Of a DNA stretch of 64,000 nt, positions 32,343-41,236 are shown one piece after another; within the stretch, counting starts at the first letter, position 1, and the number at the start of each line of letters is the position of its first letter. The position numbers and the translations under genes are program-made. Under the pieces are notes generated by a model. That model ran no database searches, was not told the origin of the DNA, and worked only from the letters and a program-made list of their open reading frames with translations. This stretch comes from JAWXCM01 sp034408745. Its GTDB lineage: Bacteria; Acidobacteriota; Terriglobia; Bryobacterales; Bryobacteraceae. Location of the stretch: positions 1 to 64,000 of the forward strand of contig JAWXCM010000322.1 of assembly GCA_034408745.1 (NCBI GenBank), written 5' to 3'.

Positions 32343-33890
32343 ATGGACCACGACCGCCGGAAGTTTCTCCGCACTACTCTGTCCGCAGCGGCAGGAGCTG
32401 CTTCTCTGCCGGCCACGCAACTACAACAGGCCTCCGCGTCACTGCTCGTCGACCCCGCGCCCCGCTTCGACATCTCACCGCACCTTTACATGCAGTTCAT
32501 GGAGCCGCTGGGCACAACGGACAGTTCGCTGGAAGCTGCGTGGGACTACGACAAAGATGACTGGCGCAGCGACTTCATCGCACTCAGTCGCGACCTGGCG
32601 CCGGGAATGGTCCGATACGGCGGGAATTACAGCCACTACTACAAATGGCGCGAAGGCGTAGGCCCGGTGGCCTCGCGTCCGCGCATGCGCAACTATGACT
32701 GGGGCGGATGGGAGACGCACCGCGTCGGCACGCATGAGTTCGTCGACTACTGCAGGCGTGTTCAGGCCGAGCCGCTCTACTGTGTCAACTTCCTGAGCGA
32801 CGGTCGAAAGAACCTCTGGGCGACGAAGGAAGGCAACCGCAGCGGCGATGCGCGTGAGGCTGCGGACTGGGTGTCTTACTGCAACGATCCCGACCACAGG
32901 GAGCGGCGCGCAAACGGAGCTCGCGACCCACTGGGTGTGAAGATCTGGCAGCTTGGCAATGAGACATCGTACGGCACGGAGCGCTTCACCGTGGAGCAGG
33001 CGATTGGCCACACCATCGACTTCGCGAAAGCGATGCGCCAGCGCGACCCGTCACTGAAGCTCATCGGCTGGGGTGATCTGGGGCGCGGCAGAGACGAGAA
33101 GCTGTGGGCCTGGGACATGCTGGACCGGGCTGGGGAGCACCTCGACTACATCGCCATTCACATGATGGGGCAGCGGCCGATTCGGAAGGACACCGTGCTG
33201 CGCGGGAGTCGTTATCAGGCCGCTCCGGAGCAGGCCTGGGATGAGTTGCTGGAGATGACGAAGCGCATAGAAACGCGCGTCCGCAGCATCGAGGAAGCCG
33301 TTGCCGCGAAAAAGCCGACGTGCCATATCGCGATCACTGAGGGACATCTTTCGCTGGCGCCGCACAATGCCAACGCGATATTGCTCGAGTGGATGACGGG
33401 TGTTTTCCACGCGCGCAGCATGAATATCTATCAGCGTCACGGCGCGAAGGTGAAGATCTCGACGTGCGCCGATTTCTGCGGCTCGCGCTGGACCGTGAAT
33501 GCATTGCTCATGCAGGTTCCGGCCGGCGTGAGCTATCTGACTCCTGCAGGATGCGTCATGCGCCTCTTTGGGCGGCACAACGGCACAACCGGAGTGGATC
33601 TGGCAGCCGTACCTGACGGCCTCGACGTAGCTGCCAGCAGGACCGGGAACAGGGTCTGGCTGCACGTCGCGAACACGAATTATCGAGGGTCGGTGGAAGC
33701 GTCGCTCGGGGTGAAAGGGATGACCGTGAAGGGCGGCCGCGTATGGGAAATCGCACCGCCCAGTCTGCGAGCCATGGTTACTCAGGACGAGCCCGAAGTG
33801 TTCAAGCCCCGTGAAGCCGCCCTTCCCGGGGATGCTCGATGGCGCTTTCCCGCAGGCTCAGTGAGCGCGGTGGAGCTGGACTGCGCCTGA
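32343..33890 (+). CDS. Tat-exported GH51-like alpha-L-arabinofuranosidase
   Basis: A 515-residue protein read from the ATG at 32343, which starts a twin-arginine signal (MDHDRRKFLRTTLSAAAGAA). The open frame continues upstream but without a plausible start. TACAAT (32324-32329) precedes the ATG by 13 nt. Key features are APGMVRYGGNYSHYYKW, WETHRVGTHEFVDYC, the acid/base Glu in KIWQLGNETSYG, the nucleophile Glu in IAITEGHLSL, and a C-terminal beta-sandwich rich in VKGMTVKGGRVWEI. The two-glutamate layout (GNE and TEG) is that of clan GH-A arabinofuranosidases. It would release arabinose from pectin or arabinoxylan outside the cytoplasm. The substrate is inferred. Confidence 0.8.
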   Translation: MDHDRRKFLRTTLSAAAGAASLPATQLQQASASLLVDPAPRFDISPHLYMQFMEPLGTTDSSLEAAWDYDKDDWRSDFIALSRDLAPGMVRYGGNYSHYYKWREGVGPVASRPRMRNYDWGGWETHRVGTHEFVDYCRRVQAEPLYCVNFLSDGRKNLWATKEGNRSGDAREAADWVSYCNDPDHRERRANGARDPLGVKIWQLGNETSYGTERFTVEQAIGHTIDFAKAMRQRDPSLKLIGWGDLGRGRDEKLWAWDMLDRAGEHLDYIAIHMMGQRPIRKDTVLRGSRYQAAPEQAWDELLEMTKRIETRVRSIEEAVAAKKPTCHIAITEGHLSLAPHNANAILLEWMTGVFHARSMNIYQRHGAKVKISTCADFCGSRWTVNALLMQVPAGVSYLTPAGCVMRLFGRHNGTTGVDLAAVPDGLDVAASRTGNRVWLHVANTNYRGSVEASLGVKGMTVKGGRVWEIAPPSLRAMVTQDEPEVFKPREAALPGDARWRFPAGSVSAVELDCA

Positions 33891-33912
33891 TTCTGCCACA
33901 GCCGCTTCCGGG

Positions 33913-33930
33913 TACGATAACGTTAACGTA
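33913..33930. promoter_or_regulatory. 18-bp near-perfect palindrome, LacI-type operator candidate
   Basis: TACGATAACGTTAACGTA is symmetric at 16 of 18 positions around a central CpG, 18 nt upstream of the FucP-type ATG at 33949. Its TACGATAA and CGTTAACG words also occur upstream of the GH29 gene. Size and CpG centre fit the LacI family. No such regulator gene is in the window. Confidence 0.5.
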
Positions 33931-33948
33931 GCTCAAAAAGCTAACTTT

Positions 33949-35385
33949 ATGTCCGCACGCACGACCCAAACTCGTAGTAAGGGCCTGTTCGTTACCGATG
34001 ATGGCCAGAATGTGCTGTTCACCTTTGTGCTGGTGAGCAGCCTGTTCCTCCTCTGGGGATTCTGCAATGGCCTTATCGACGTAATGGACAAGCATTTTCA
34101 GGATGAACTTCATCTGACGCGCGCGCAGTCGGCATGGGTGCAGTTCGCGCATTACCTCGGTTACTTTTTGATGTCGATTCCCGCTGGCTGGCTGGCCAGC
34201 CGACTCGGATACAAGGGTGGCATTATCACCGGGCTGTTGATCGTTGCCATGGGTGGGTTGTGGTTCATCCCGGCGACGCAGATCAGCAACATGGTGAAGA
34301 CTGGTGACGTCTCGTCGAACACGGCGTTTATGGCGTTTCTCGCAGGCGTATGCCTGATCGCCACTGGGCTCACATTCCTTGAGACCATTGCAAATCCCTA
34401 CACAACCGTGCTCGGCGACAAGAGTCTGGCCGCGACACGAATTAATCTCGCACAGTCGTGCAATGGAATCGGCTGGATATTCGGTCCCATTGTGGGCAGC
34501 GTGTTTTTTTATTCGACCGATGCCGCGGGTAAGAGTACAGGCAGCCAGACGTTATACATTCCCTACCTCGCCATTGCCGGAGTGGTCCTGGTACTGGCCG
34601 TCATATTCTGGTTCGCGCGAGTCCCCGACATCAAATCCGACGACGAATACCACCTCGACGATGCGAGCACACCGGGCGCTTCGAAGTCCATCTGGTCGCA
34701 TTCCCACTTTGTCCTCGCGGTGGCCGCACAGTTCTTCTACGTGGCGGCGCAGGCAGGTATCTTCAGCTTCTTCATCAACTACATGACGTCCGAACTGCCG
34801 CCGATTCCCACTGCTCTGCAATCCGGCGTCAATGCCGCCGCTTCCAGCCTGGGCTTCCTGCGCGACTGGCTCTCAGGCTGGTTCGAGACGGGAAAAACAG
34901 GACTACTCTCACTCAGCGACAAAGGCGCGTCGAACCTGGCGTCACTCGGGTTTGTCTGTTTCCTCGCAGGACGGTTCAGCGGCGCCATGATCCTGAAGAA
35001 ATACTCGGCCCACAAAGTACTCGGCCTCTACGGACTGCTGAATGTGATCGCCACATTTGTTGTCTTTCTCAAGCTGGGCTGGGTGTCGGTGGCGTGCGTA
35101 TTCCTCAGCTTCTTCTTCATGTCGATCATGTTCCCCACCATCTTCGCCCTCGGCATCCATGGGCTTGGTGCGCGGGCGAAGAAGGCATCCTCCTTCATCG
35201 TCATGGCGATCATGGGCGGAGCTATACTCCCCAAGCTCATGGGATACGTCGCCGATATTTCAGACATGTCGCGCGGATTTATCGTGCCGATGTTCTGTTT
35301 TATCTTTGTCGCATTCTACGGCTTCAACTGGCCGCGCTTCAGCAAGTCCGAATCGTTGACGTCGGTGCCCGTTCGCGGCCACTAA
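33949..35385 (+). CDS. fucP: sugar MFS transporter, FucP (L-fucose:H+ symporter) family
   Basis: A 478-residue inner-membrane symporter with about 12 membrane segments. FucP-family features are LFLLWGFCNGLIDVMDKHF, AQSAWVQFAHYLGYFLM, FLETIANPYTTVLGD, INLAQSCNGIGWIFGP and IFALGIHGLGARAKKASS. The extra ~60-residue hydrophilic region (about 265-330) is longer than in Escherichia coli FucP. L-fucose is the likely cargo, given the GH29 gene and the shared upstream motif, but glucose or galactose transport also occurs in this family. The stop overlaps the convergent SDR stop by 4 bp. Confidence 0.85.
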   Translation: MSARTTQTRSKGLFVTDDGQNVLFTFVLVSSLFLLWGFCNGLIDVMDKHFQDELHLTRAQSAWVQFAHYLGYFLMSIPAGWLASRLGYKGGIITGLLIVAMGGLWFIPATQISNMVKTGDVSSNTAFMAFLAGVCLIATGLTFLETIANPYTTVLGDKSLAATRINLAQSCNGIGWIFGPIVGSVFFYSTDAAGKSTGSQTLYIPYLAIAGVVLVLAVIFWFARVPDIKSDDEYHLDDASTPGASKSIWSHSHFVLAVAAQFFYVAAQAGIFSFFINYMTSELPPIPTALQSGVNAAASSLGFLRDWLSGWFETGKTGLLSLSDKGASNLASLGFVCFLAGRFSGAMILKKYSAHKVLGLYGLLNVIATFVVFLKLGWVSVACVFLSFFFMSIMFPTIFALGIHGLGARAKKASSFIVMAIMGGAILPKLMGYVADISDMSRGFIVPMFCFIFVAFYGFNWPRFSKSESLTSVPVRGH

Positions 35386-36134
35386 CCGCGCCCTACAAAC
35401 GGCATCTTTGTCGCCATCACATTCATAAACAGCACGTTCGCTTCCAGCGGCAGCCCCGCCATATACACGACAGCATCGGCGACCACTCGCACGTCGACGC
35501 GAGGCTCAGGCACCATTCGCCCGTCGGCCTGCATCGCTCCGCTGGTCATGCGCGACGTCATGTCCGTGGCGGCGTTGCCGATATCGATCTGTCCGCATGC
35601 GATGTCGTACTTCCGCCCGTCGAGCGCGATCGATTTCGTGAGTCCACTCACACCGTGCTTTGTCGCCGTATATGCGGCTGAATTTGGTCGCGGCGCGTAG
35701 GCGGAAATCGAGCCATTATTTACGATGCGACCGCCCTGCGGCGACTGATCCTTCATCAGTCGAAATGCACCCTGCGCGCACAGGAACATCCCATGCAGGT
35801 TGACGTCGACCACCGCGGTCCACTGCGCAAACGTGATGTCCTCAAAAGGCATTCCCTGGCCCGAAGTCCCGGCATTGTTGAACAGCACATCCAGCCGCCC
35901 GAACTCCGCCTTCACTCGCGCAAACAGGGCGTCGGTCGATTCCGGTGAGGTGACGTCCGCGGCCACAGGCACCAGTCTCGCGCCGGTGTCCGGGGCGTGT
36001 GAGGCCGTGTCCTCCAGTGCCGCGATTCGTCTGCCCGCGAGCACCACGTCAAACCCCGCGCCTGCAAGCGCCAGACTGACTGCCCGCCCAATTCCACTGC
36101 CGGCGCCCGTGACGAGCGCAACGCGATTTGCCAT
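35382..36134 (-). CDS. SDR family oxidoreductase
   Basis: A 250-residue classical short-chain dehydrogenase, cytoplasmic. The NAD(P) motif is VALVTGAGSGIGRAVSLAL. The NNAG motif is present (VLFNNAGTSGQG). The active site has Ser in VNNGSISAYAPR and YTATK (Tyr and Lys). Substrate unknown. Beside a fucose-type transporter and an FAH-fold gene, it could be one of the dehydrogenases of non-phosphorylative L-fucose breakdown; that is inference from context only. AGAGGG is immediately upstream of the ATG. Confidence 0.88.
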   Translation of the reverse strand: MANRVALVTGAGSGIGRAVSLALAGAGFDVVLAGRRIAALEDTASHAPDTGARLVPVAADVTSPESTDALFARVKAEFGRLDVLFNNAGTSGQGMPFEDITFAQWTAVVDVNLHGMFLCAQGAFRLMKDQSPQGGRIVNNGSISAYAPRPNSAAYTATKHGVSGLTKSIALDGRKYDIACGQIDIGNAATDMTSRMTSGAMQADGRMVPEPRVDVRVVADAVVYMAGLPLEANVLFMNVMATKMPFVGRG

Positions 36135-36159
36135 CCCTCTTTGGTAACATCACGGGATC

Positions 36160-37017
36160 ATGCCCTCCACATCCCGCCGCGAACTCCTGCTCGGCGCTGC
36201 CACCGCCGCGTCGATGTTGCAGTCCTCCGCCGTTGCGCAAACCGCCGGCACTCAGCGCATTGTTCGCTTTCGTCGAGGCAGTGCGGAACCGTCGTATGGA
36301 CTGCATTTCGGCGACTCGATTCAGCCCGTTCGAGGTGGCCTGTTCGACGGCCTTAAGCCCACCGGCTCAAAGGTGAAGCTCGCAGACGTCAGGCTTCTTT
36401 GTCCATGCGCGCCGCCCAAGGTTCTCGCGGTTGGCTTGAATTACAAGAGCCATGTGGGAACCCGCACGCCACCCTCGGCACCCGAACTGTTCTATAAACC
36501 AATCACCTGTCTCAACGATCCGGGCGGCGAGATCCGCATCCCGCCCGATTCGAAGAACACCCACTATGAGGGCGAACTGGTGATCGTGATCGGCAAGACG
36601 GTGCGTCAGGCCACGCCGCAACAGGCGCGCGAGGCCATCTTCGGCGTCACATGCGGCAACGACGTCTCCGAGCGGGACTGGCAGAATGGCGCGCAAAAAG
36701 ACCTGCAGTGGTGGCGAGCCAAGGGTGCCGACACGTTCGGACCCGCGGGTCCGGCGATCGTGCGAGGGCTCGATTACGGCAATCTGCTGCTACAGACGAG
36801 GCTCAATGGGCAGGTGGTGCAACAACAAAACACGTCGGACCTGTTGTTCGACTGCAACGCCATAGTCGTCTATGCGAGCCGCTACGTGACGCTGACCCCT
36901 GGTGACATCATCTACACCGGAACGCCGGGCAGCACAAAGCCCATGAAGAACGGCGACACGGTGGAGGTGGAGATCCAGGGAATCGGAACTCTGACCAACA
37001 AGGTGGTCCAGGGATAG
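36160..37017 (+). CDS. fumarylacetoacetate hydrolase family protein with Tat signal
   Basis: A 285-residue FAH-fold protein. TAACAT (36145-36150) ends 9 nt before the ATG. It carries a twin-arginine-like export signal (MPSTSRRELLLGAATAAS), odd for a family that is normally cytoplasmic. The FAH core is complete: VLAVGLNYKSHVGTR, the metal-site glutamates in NTHYEGELVIVIGK, FGVTCGNDVSERDWQ, the KGADTFGPAGPAIV segment and PGDIIYTGTPGSTKPM. Relatives hydrolyse or decarboxylate diketo acids, including 2,4-diketo-3-deoxy-L-fuconate. Either a periplasmic enzyme or a signal-like N-terminus that is not used. The stop codon forms part of the next gene's -10 box. Confidence 0.87.
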   Translation: MPSTSRRELLLGAATAASMLQSSAVAQTAGTQRIVRFRRGSAEPSYGLHFGDSIQPVRGGLFDGLKPTGSKVKLADVRLLCPCAPPKVLAVGLNYKSHVGTRTPPSAPELFYKPITCLNDPGGEIRIPPDSKNTHYEGELVIVIGKTVRQATPQQAREAIFGVTCGNDVSERDWQNGAQKDLQWWRAKGADTFGPAGPAIVRGLDYGNLLLQTRLNGQVVQQQNTSDLLFDCNAIVVYASRYVTLTPGDIIYTGTPGSTKPMKNGDTVEVEIQGIGTLTNKVVQG

Positions 37018-37029
37018 AATACATCTCAT
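37015..37029 (+). promoter_or_regulatory. -10 box built on a stop codon
   Basis: TAGAAT at 37015-37020 begins with the TAG stop of the FAH-fold gene and lies 9 nt before the ATG at 37030. The following gene would thus have its own nearly leaderless promoter despite a 12-nt gap. Confidence 0.45.
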
Positions 37030-39810
37030 ATGCGGATTGGGCTGCCGCTCCTGATCGTCGTGTCTTTCTGCGCTGTTAACGCGGCGCCGGAGCCGACTTC
37101 CGCGCAGGTGGATTTCTTCGAAAAGAAGATCCGCCCGGTTCTGGTTGAGAAGTGCTACGGTTGTCACAATTCGAAGCTGAAATCTCCTTTCGGCGGTCTG
37201 CGCCTCGACACCCCGGAAGGCCTGCAGCGTGGCGGTGATTCCGGCCCGGCAGTCAAAGGGGGCGACCCCGGGAACAGCCGTCTTATCCAGGCTCTGACGT
37301 ACCAGCATCAGCTGAAAATGCCGCCCTCGGGCAAGCTGCCCGCCACGCAAGTCGCGGACTTCACGGCATGGGTTCGAGATGGTGCGCCCGATCCCCGGAC
37401 GCCTGGTCCGGCTGTGGTTTCATCGACCGCGGGTAAAAGCATCGACCTGGTGGAGGGCCGCAAACACTGGGCATTTCAGCCGATCCGCCGGCCAGTTGCT
37501 CCGCCTCCCGCGCCCACAGTTATCGACGCATTCCTGCGTGCCAGACTGCGGGAGCAGAATCTGACACCCGCGCCCGCGGCCGACAAACCGACGCTGTTGC
37601 GTCGTGTTACCTACGACCTCACCGGACTTCCCCCCACCACTGCGGACCTCGACGAGTTTCTGCGCGACACCTCACCCGGCGCGTTTGCAAAAGTCGTTGA
37701 CCGCCTGCTCGCGTCGCCGCATTACGGCGAGCGCTGGGCGCGCCACTGGCTCGACCTGATGCGCTACGCCGAGACAAACGGGCATGAGTACGACAACGAC
37801 AAGCACGAGCCGTGGCGATACCGCGACTACGTGATCCGTGCCTTCAATGAGGGCGTCCCCTACAGTCAGTTCATGAAGGAGCACCTGGCGGGCGACCTGC
37901 TCACGGCGAAGCGTCTCCAGCATGGCGGCGGTACGTGGGAGTCTCCCAACGGCACCACATCACTTTGGTTCAATGAAGTGCTTAACAGCGCCACGGATTC
38001 GGAGAAGTCGAAGGCTGACGATGTCGATAACCAGATCGATGTCACGTCCAAGGCGTTCCTCGGACTGACCGTTGCCTGCGCCCGGTGCCACGATCACAAG
38101 TTCGATCCCATCCCCACGGCGGACTATTACGCGATGGCTGGCGTGTTCCACAGCACCGATATTCGTGAGGCGGTAATCGATTCCCCTGAACGAGCGGCAA
38201 AAATCACTGAATTAAGCAAACAAATCCGCGCTATTAACACGAGCGCCGAGCCGCCCAGGTCGGCCGCGTCGCCATCGGTGATCGAGTACCGTCCCGACAA
38301 GGACAAGCCCTTTGCGAATTTCGACAAGGACTTCGGCAACTGGATCCCGCAGGGTGCTGCTTTCGGCGACGCGCCCGTCAACGGATCGGCGGATTCCCGG
38401 GCAGGAGGTTCAGACGTATTCATGGGGACGCTGACCTCACCCCGGTTTGACACCGGCAAGCATCTCTATCTCCACGTTCGAATCGCGGGCACAAAGACGG
38501 ACCCGAAACGCAAAGAACTGGCCTCGCTTCGATTCACCATCGTCAACGCCGGCTTCAAGAGCCAGACGATTCACCCCGAGGGGAACGAGACACCGAAGTG
38601 GAAGACGCTCACCCTTACCTTCGAGCGAAGCCGTACCATCTATTTCGAAATCGTCGACCGAGCAAGAGACGGGCACATCATCGTCGACGACATGGTCTTC
38701 TCCGATTCGAAAGAGCCGCCGTCAGCCACAGACGGAACACCAGTGCCCGAGCCCGCTCTCGACAGCGCACTCCTGGCACATCGGCGAGCATTAGAGGCCC
38801 GGGTACCGGACACCGAGTTCGCCATGGTTGCCGAAGACCGCAACCCGCACAATGTCCGGCTACACATTCGCGGAAACCACAAGAACCTCGGCGACGAAGT
38901 GCCCAGGCGTTTCCTTCAGGTCCTTGCGGGCACGGAGCAGCCGGCCGTCCCTGCTAATACCAGCGGACGGCTGGAGCTCGCACAACGGCTCGCCAGCCCC
39001 GACAACCCGCTGCCCGCGCGAGTGATGGTGAACCGTATCTGGAAGCACCACTTTGGCAGCGGACTGGTGCGCACAACCGATAATTTCGGCAAGATGGGGG
39101 AACTTCCCACCCATCCCGAACTGCTGGAGTATCTCGCCGGCCGCTTCATCGACAGCAACTGGTCCGTCAAAGCAATCCATCGGGAAATACTTCTTGCCGC
39201 CGCTTACCAGCAGTCAAGCACGCCGGGCACACTCGCGCTGCAGGTCGACCCAGCCAACAAACTGCTGCAGCACATGCCGGTGCGGCGCCTTGAGGCGGAA
39301 GCCATTCGCGACGCAGTGCTGTCCGTATCCGGTGCGCTTGACCGCACGTTGTACGGACCCAGCATCGTGCCCTTCATCTCCGCGTGGCAGAACGGTCGCG
39401 GGAAGCCGGAGTCCGGGCCGCTCGACGGTGCCGGCCGGCGCAGTATCTACATTCAGGTGCGGCGCAATTTTCTCACACCGATGTTTCTGGCGTTCGACTA
39501 CCCGTCGCCGATCAGTGCCATCGGAACGCGGACCGTGTCGACGGTCCCGTCGCAGGCGCTCATGATGATGAACAATGAGTTCGTCCATGCGCAGGCGAAG
39601 CGCTGGGCTTCGCGTGTTGTGGCCGAGGTCCCGGCGGATCCGGCTGAGCGTATACGCCGCATGTACAAAACCGCTTACGCGAGACCCGCGGAGCAGTCGG
39701 AAATCGACACCATTCTCGCGTTCGCAAAAGAGCCGCGACCGGAATCCGAGGTGTGGACCGACATCGCCCACGTCCTCCTCAATTCAGCCGAGTTCCTCTA
39801 CGTCCAATGA
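37030..39810 (+). CDS. PSCyt1-DUF1549-DUF1553 protein (planctomycete-type cytochrome C domain)
   Basis: A 926-residue secreted protein. The signal peptide covers residues 1-18. The PSCyt1 domain has a heme-binding CXXCH (CYGCH, Cys42-His46) and ends near LKMPPSGKLP. DUF1549 (about 155-390) has TLLRRVTYDLTGLPPT, YGERWARHWLDLMRY and a second CXXCH (CARCH). After a carbohydrate-binding-like insert (about 430-580) comes DUF1553 with LAQRLASPDNPLPARVMVNR, KMGELPTHPELLEYLA and RRSIYIQVRRNFLTPM. It is typically encoded next to a DUF1501 gene, as here (ATGA overlap). Such pairs are abundant in Planctomycetes and Acidobacteria. Role unknown; polysaccharide-related redox function is a guess. Confidence 0.93.
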   Translation: MRIGLPLLIVVSFCAVNAAPEPTSAQVDFFEKKIRPVLVEKCYGCHNSKLKSPFGGLRLDTPEGLQRGGDSGPAVKGGDPGNSRLIQALTYQHQLKMPPSGKLPATQVADFTAWVRDGAPDPRTPGPAVVSSTAGKSIDLVEGRKHWAFQPIRRPVAPPPAPTVIDAFLRARLREQNLTPAPAADKPTLLRRVTYDLTGLPPTTADLDEFLRDTSPGAFAKVVDRLLASPHYGERWARHWLDLMRYAETNGHEYDNDKHEPWRYRDYVIRAFNEGVPYSQFMKEHLAGDLLTAKRLQHGGGTWESPNGTTSLWFNEVLNSATDSEKSKADDVDNQIDVTSKAFLGLTVACARCHDHKFDPIPTADYYAMAGVFHSTDIREAVIDSPERAAKITELSKQIRAINTSAEPPRSAASPSVIEYRPDKDKPFANFDKDFGNWIPQGAAFGDAPVNGSADSRAGGSDVFMGTLTSPRFDTGKHLYLHVRIAGTKTDPKRKELASLRFTIVNAGFKSQTIHPEGNETPKWKTLTLTFERSRTIYFEIVDRARDGHIIVDDMVFSDSKEPPSATDGTPVPEPALDSALLAHRRALEARVPDTEFAMVAEDRNPHNVRLHIRGNHKNLGDEVPRRFLQVLAGTEQPAVPANTSGRLELAQRLASPDNPLPARVMVNRIWKHHFGSGLVRTTDNFGKMGELPTHPELLEYLAGRFIDSNWSVKAIHREILLAAAYQQSSTPGTLALQVDPANKLLQHMPVRRLEAEAIRDAVLSVSGALDRTLYGPSIVPFISAWQNGRGKPESGPLDGAGRRSIYIQVRRNFLTPMFLAFDYPSPISAIGTRTVSTVPSQALMMMNNEFVHAQAKRWASRVVAEVPADPAERIRRMYKTAYARPAEQSEIDTILAFAKEPRPESEVWTDIAHVLLNSAEFLYVQ

Positions 39811-41216
39811 GCCACCACGCCCGACCCACCACACGCCGCGAAATGCTCTGCCGATGTGCAAACGGCTTCGGAGGGCTGGCGCTTGCGTCCATGATGGCGA
39901 AGGCCGCTGACGACCCGCTGGCCCCAAAAGCGCCGCACTACAAGGCCAAAGCGAAGTCCGTGATCTTCATGTTCATGGACGGTGGGCCGTCGCAGATGGA
40001 CACCTTCGACCCCAAGCCCGGCCTCCGCAAATGGCACGGTCAGCAGATCCCGATGAAGACCCCGACCACTGTCTTCAACATTGGCGACAAGGTGCTGGGC
40101 TCGCCGTTCGAGTTCAAACAGCACGGCAAATCCGGCGCCTGGGTCAGCGACCTTTTCCCTCATGTGGCGGGTGTGGTGGACGACCTCACCATCGTTCGTT
40201 CCATGGTCTCCGATCACAGCGAGCACACCGCGGCGAACTACTTCATGCACTCCGGTTCGGGGTTTATGGGCCGGCCGAGCATGGGGGGATGGGTGGTCTA
40301 CGGGCTCGGCAATGAGAGCCGCAACCTGCCCGGATTCGTCGTGCTGGAGAGCGGTCTGGTGCCTCCGGGCGGCCTCGACCTGTTCGGCAGCGGCTTTCTT
40401 CCAGCCAGCTTCCAGGGCACGCTGTTCCGCAAGGGCACGGTCCCGGTGGCCGACATCCAGCCGCGCGAGAAGTCAGCGGAACTGCAGCAGTCGAAGCTGG
40501 GCCTGCTGCGCACGCTGAACAAGGGTGTGCTCGACCGGTTCGCGAAAGTTCCCGAGGTGGAGGCCACCATCTCTAACTACGAACTTGCCTTCCGGATGCA
40601 GTCCGAAGTGCCAGGGTTGCTCGACCTGTCCAGCGAATCCGAGGCGACGCGCAAGATGTACGGCCTCGACGACCCTGAGACCGAAGAGTTCGGCCGCGAG
40701 TGCCTGCTCGCGCGGCGCATGGTGGAGCGAGGAGTGCGCTTCGTCGAACTCTTGCCACCGTCCCGCCGTGGTATCGACCGCTGGGATCAGCATCAAAATC
40801 TGGTGGCGCATCACCGGACCAACTGCAAGGCGGTCGACCAGCCCGCCGCGGCTCTGATTCGCGATCTGAAGCAGCGCGGCATGCTCGACGAGACCATCGT
40901 GCTCTGGGGCGGCGAGTTTGGCCGAACCCCCTGCGCACAGGGCGATCCGGACGCGAAGACCGTTGGCCGCGACCACAACCCATTCGGCTTCACGATGTGG
41001 ATGGCCGGCGGCGGGTTCAAACCGGGCATTCAGTACGGTGCCACGGATGAGTTCGGCTATTACGCCACGGAGAACAAGGTCCACGTGCACGACTTGCACG
41101 CCACCATACTCCACTTACTCGGGCTCGACCATAAACGCCTCACCTGGCGATACAGCGGACGCGATATGCGCCTCACCGACGTGCACGGCGAACTCATGCA
41201 CGGGCTGCTGGCGTAG
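39807..41216 (+). CDS. DUF1501 family protein (sulfatase-like fold)
   Basis: A 469-residue partner of the preceding protein. The ATG at 39807 overlaps that gene's TGA (ATGA). A Tat-like N-terminus (TTRREMLCRCANGFGGLAL) precedes the DUF1501 core: SVIFMFMDGGPSQMDTFDPK, VSDHSEHTAANYFMHSG, RMVERGVRFVELLPP, ETIVLWGGEFGRTPCAQG and DRDHNPFGFTMWMAGGG-like segments. The last acidic and histidine residues (GRDHN, VHDLHATILHLLG) sit as in alkaline-phosphatase-superfamily metal sites. It is presumably periplasmic and works with the cytochrome-domain protein. Confidence 0.92.
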   Translation: MSHHARPTTRREMLCRCANGFGGLALASMMAKAADDPLAPKAPHYKAKAKSVIFMFMDGGPSQMDTFDPKPGLRKWHGQQIPMKTPTTVFNIGDKVLGSPFEFKQHGKSGAWVSDLFPHVAGVVDDLTIVRSMVSDHSEHTAANYFMHSGSGFMGRPSMGGWVVYGLGNESRNLPGFVVLESGLVPPGGLDLFGSGFLPASFQGTLFRKGTVPVADIQPREKSAELQQSKLGLLRTLNKGVLDRFAKVPEVEATISNYELAFRMQSEVPGLLDLSSESEATRKMYGLDDPETEEFGRECLLARRMVERGVRFVELLPPSRRGIDRWDQHQNLVAHHRTNCKAVDQPAAALIRDLKQRGMLDETIVLWGGEFGRTPCAQGDPDAKTVGRDHNPFGFTMWMAGGGFKPGIQYGATDEFGYYATENKVHVHDLHATILHLLGLDHKRLTWRYSGRDMRLTDVHGELMHGLLA

Positions 41217-41236
41217 GCTCCGTCTAAAATCCAGGG

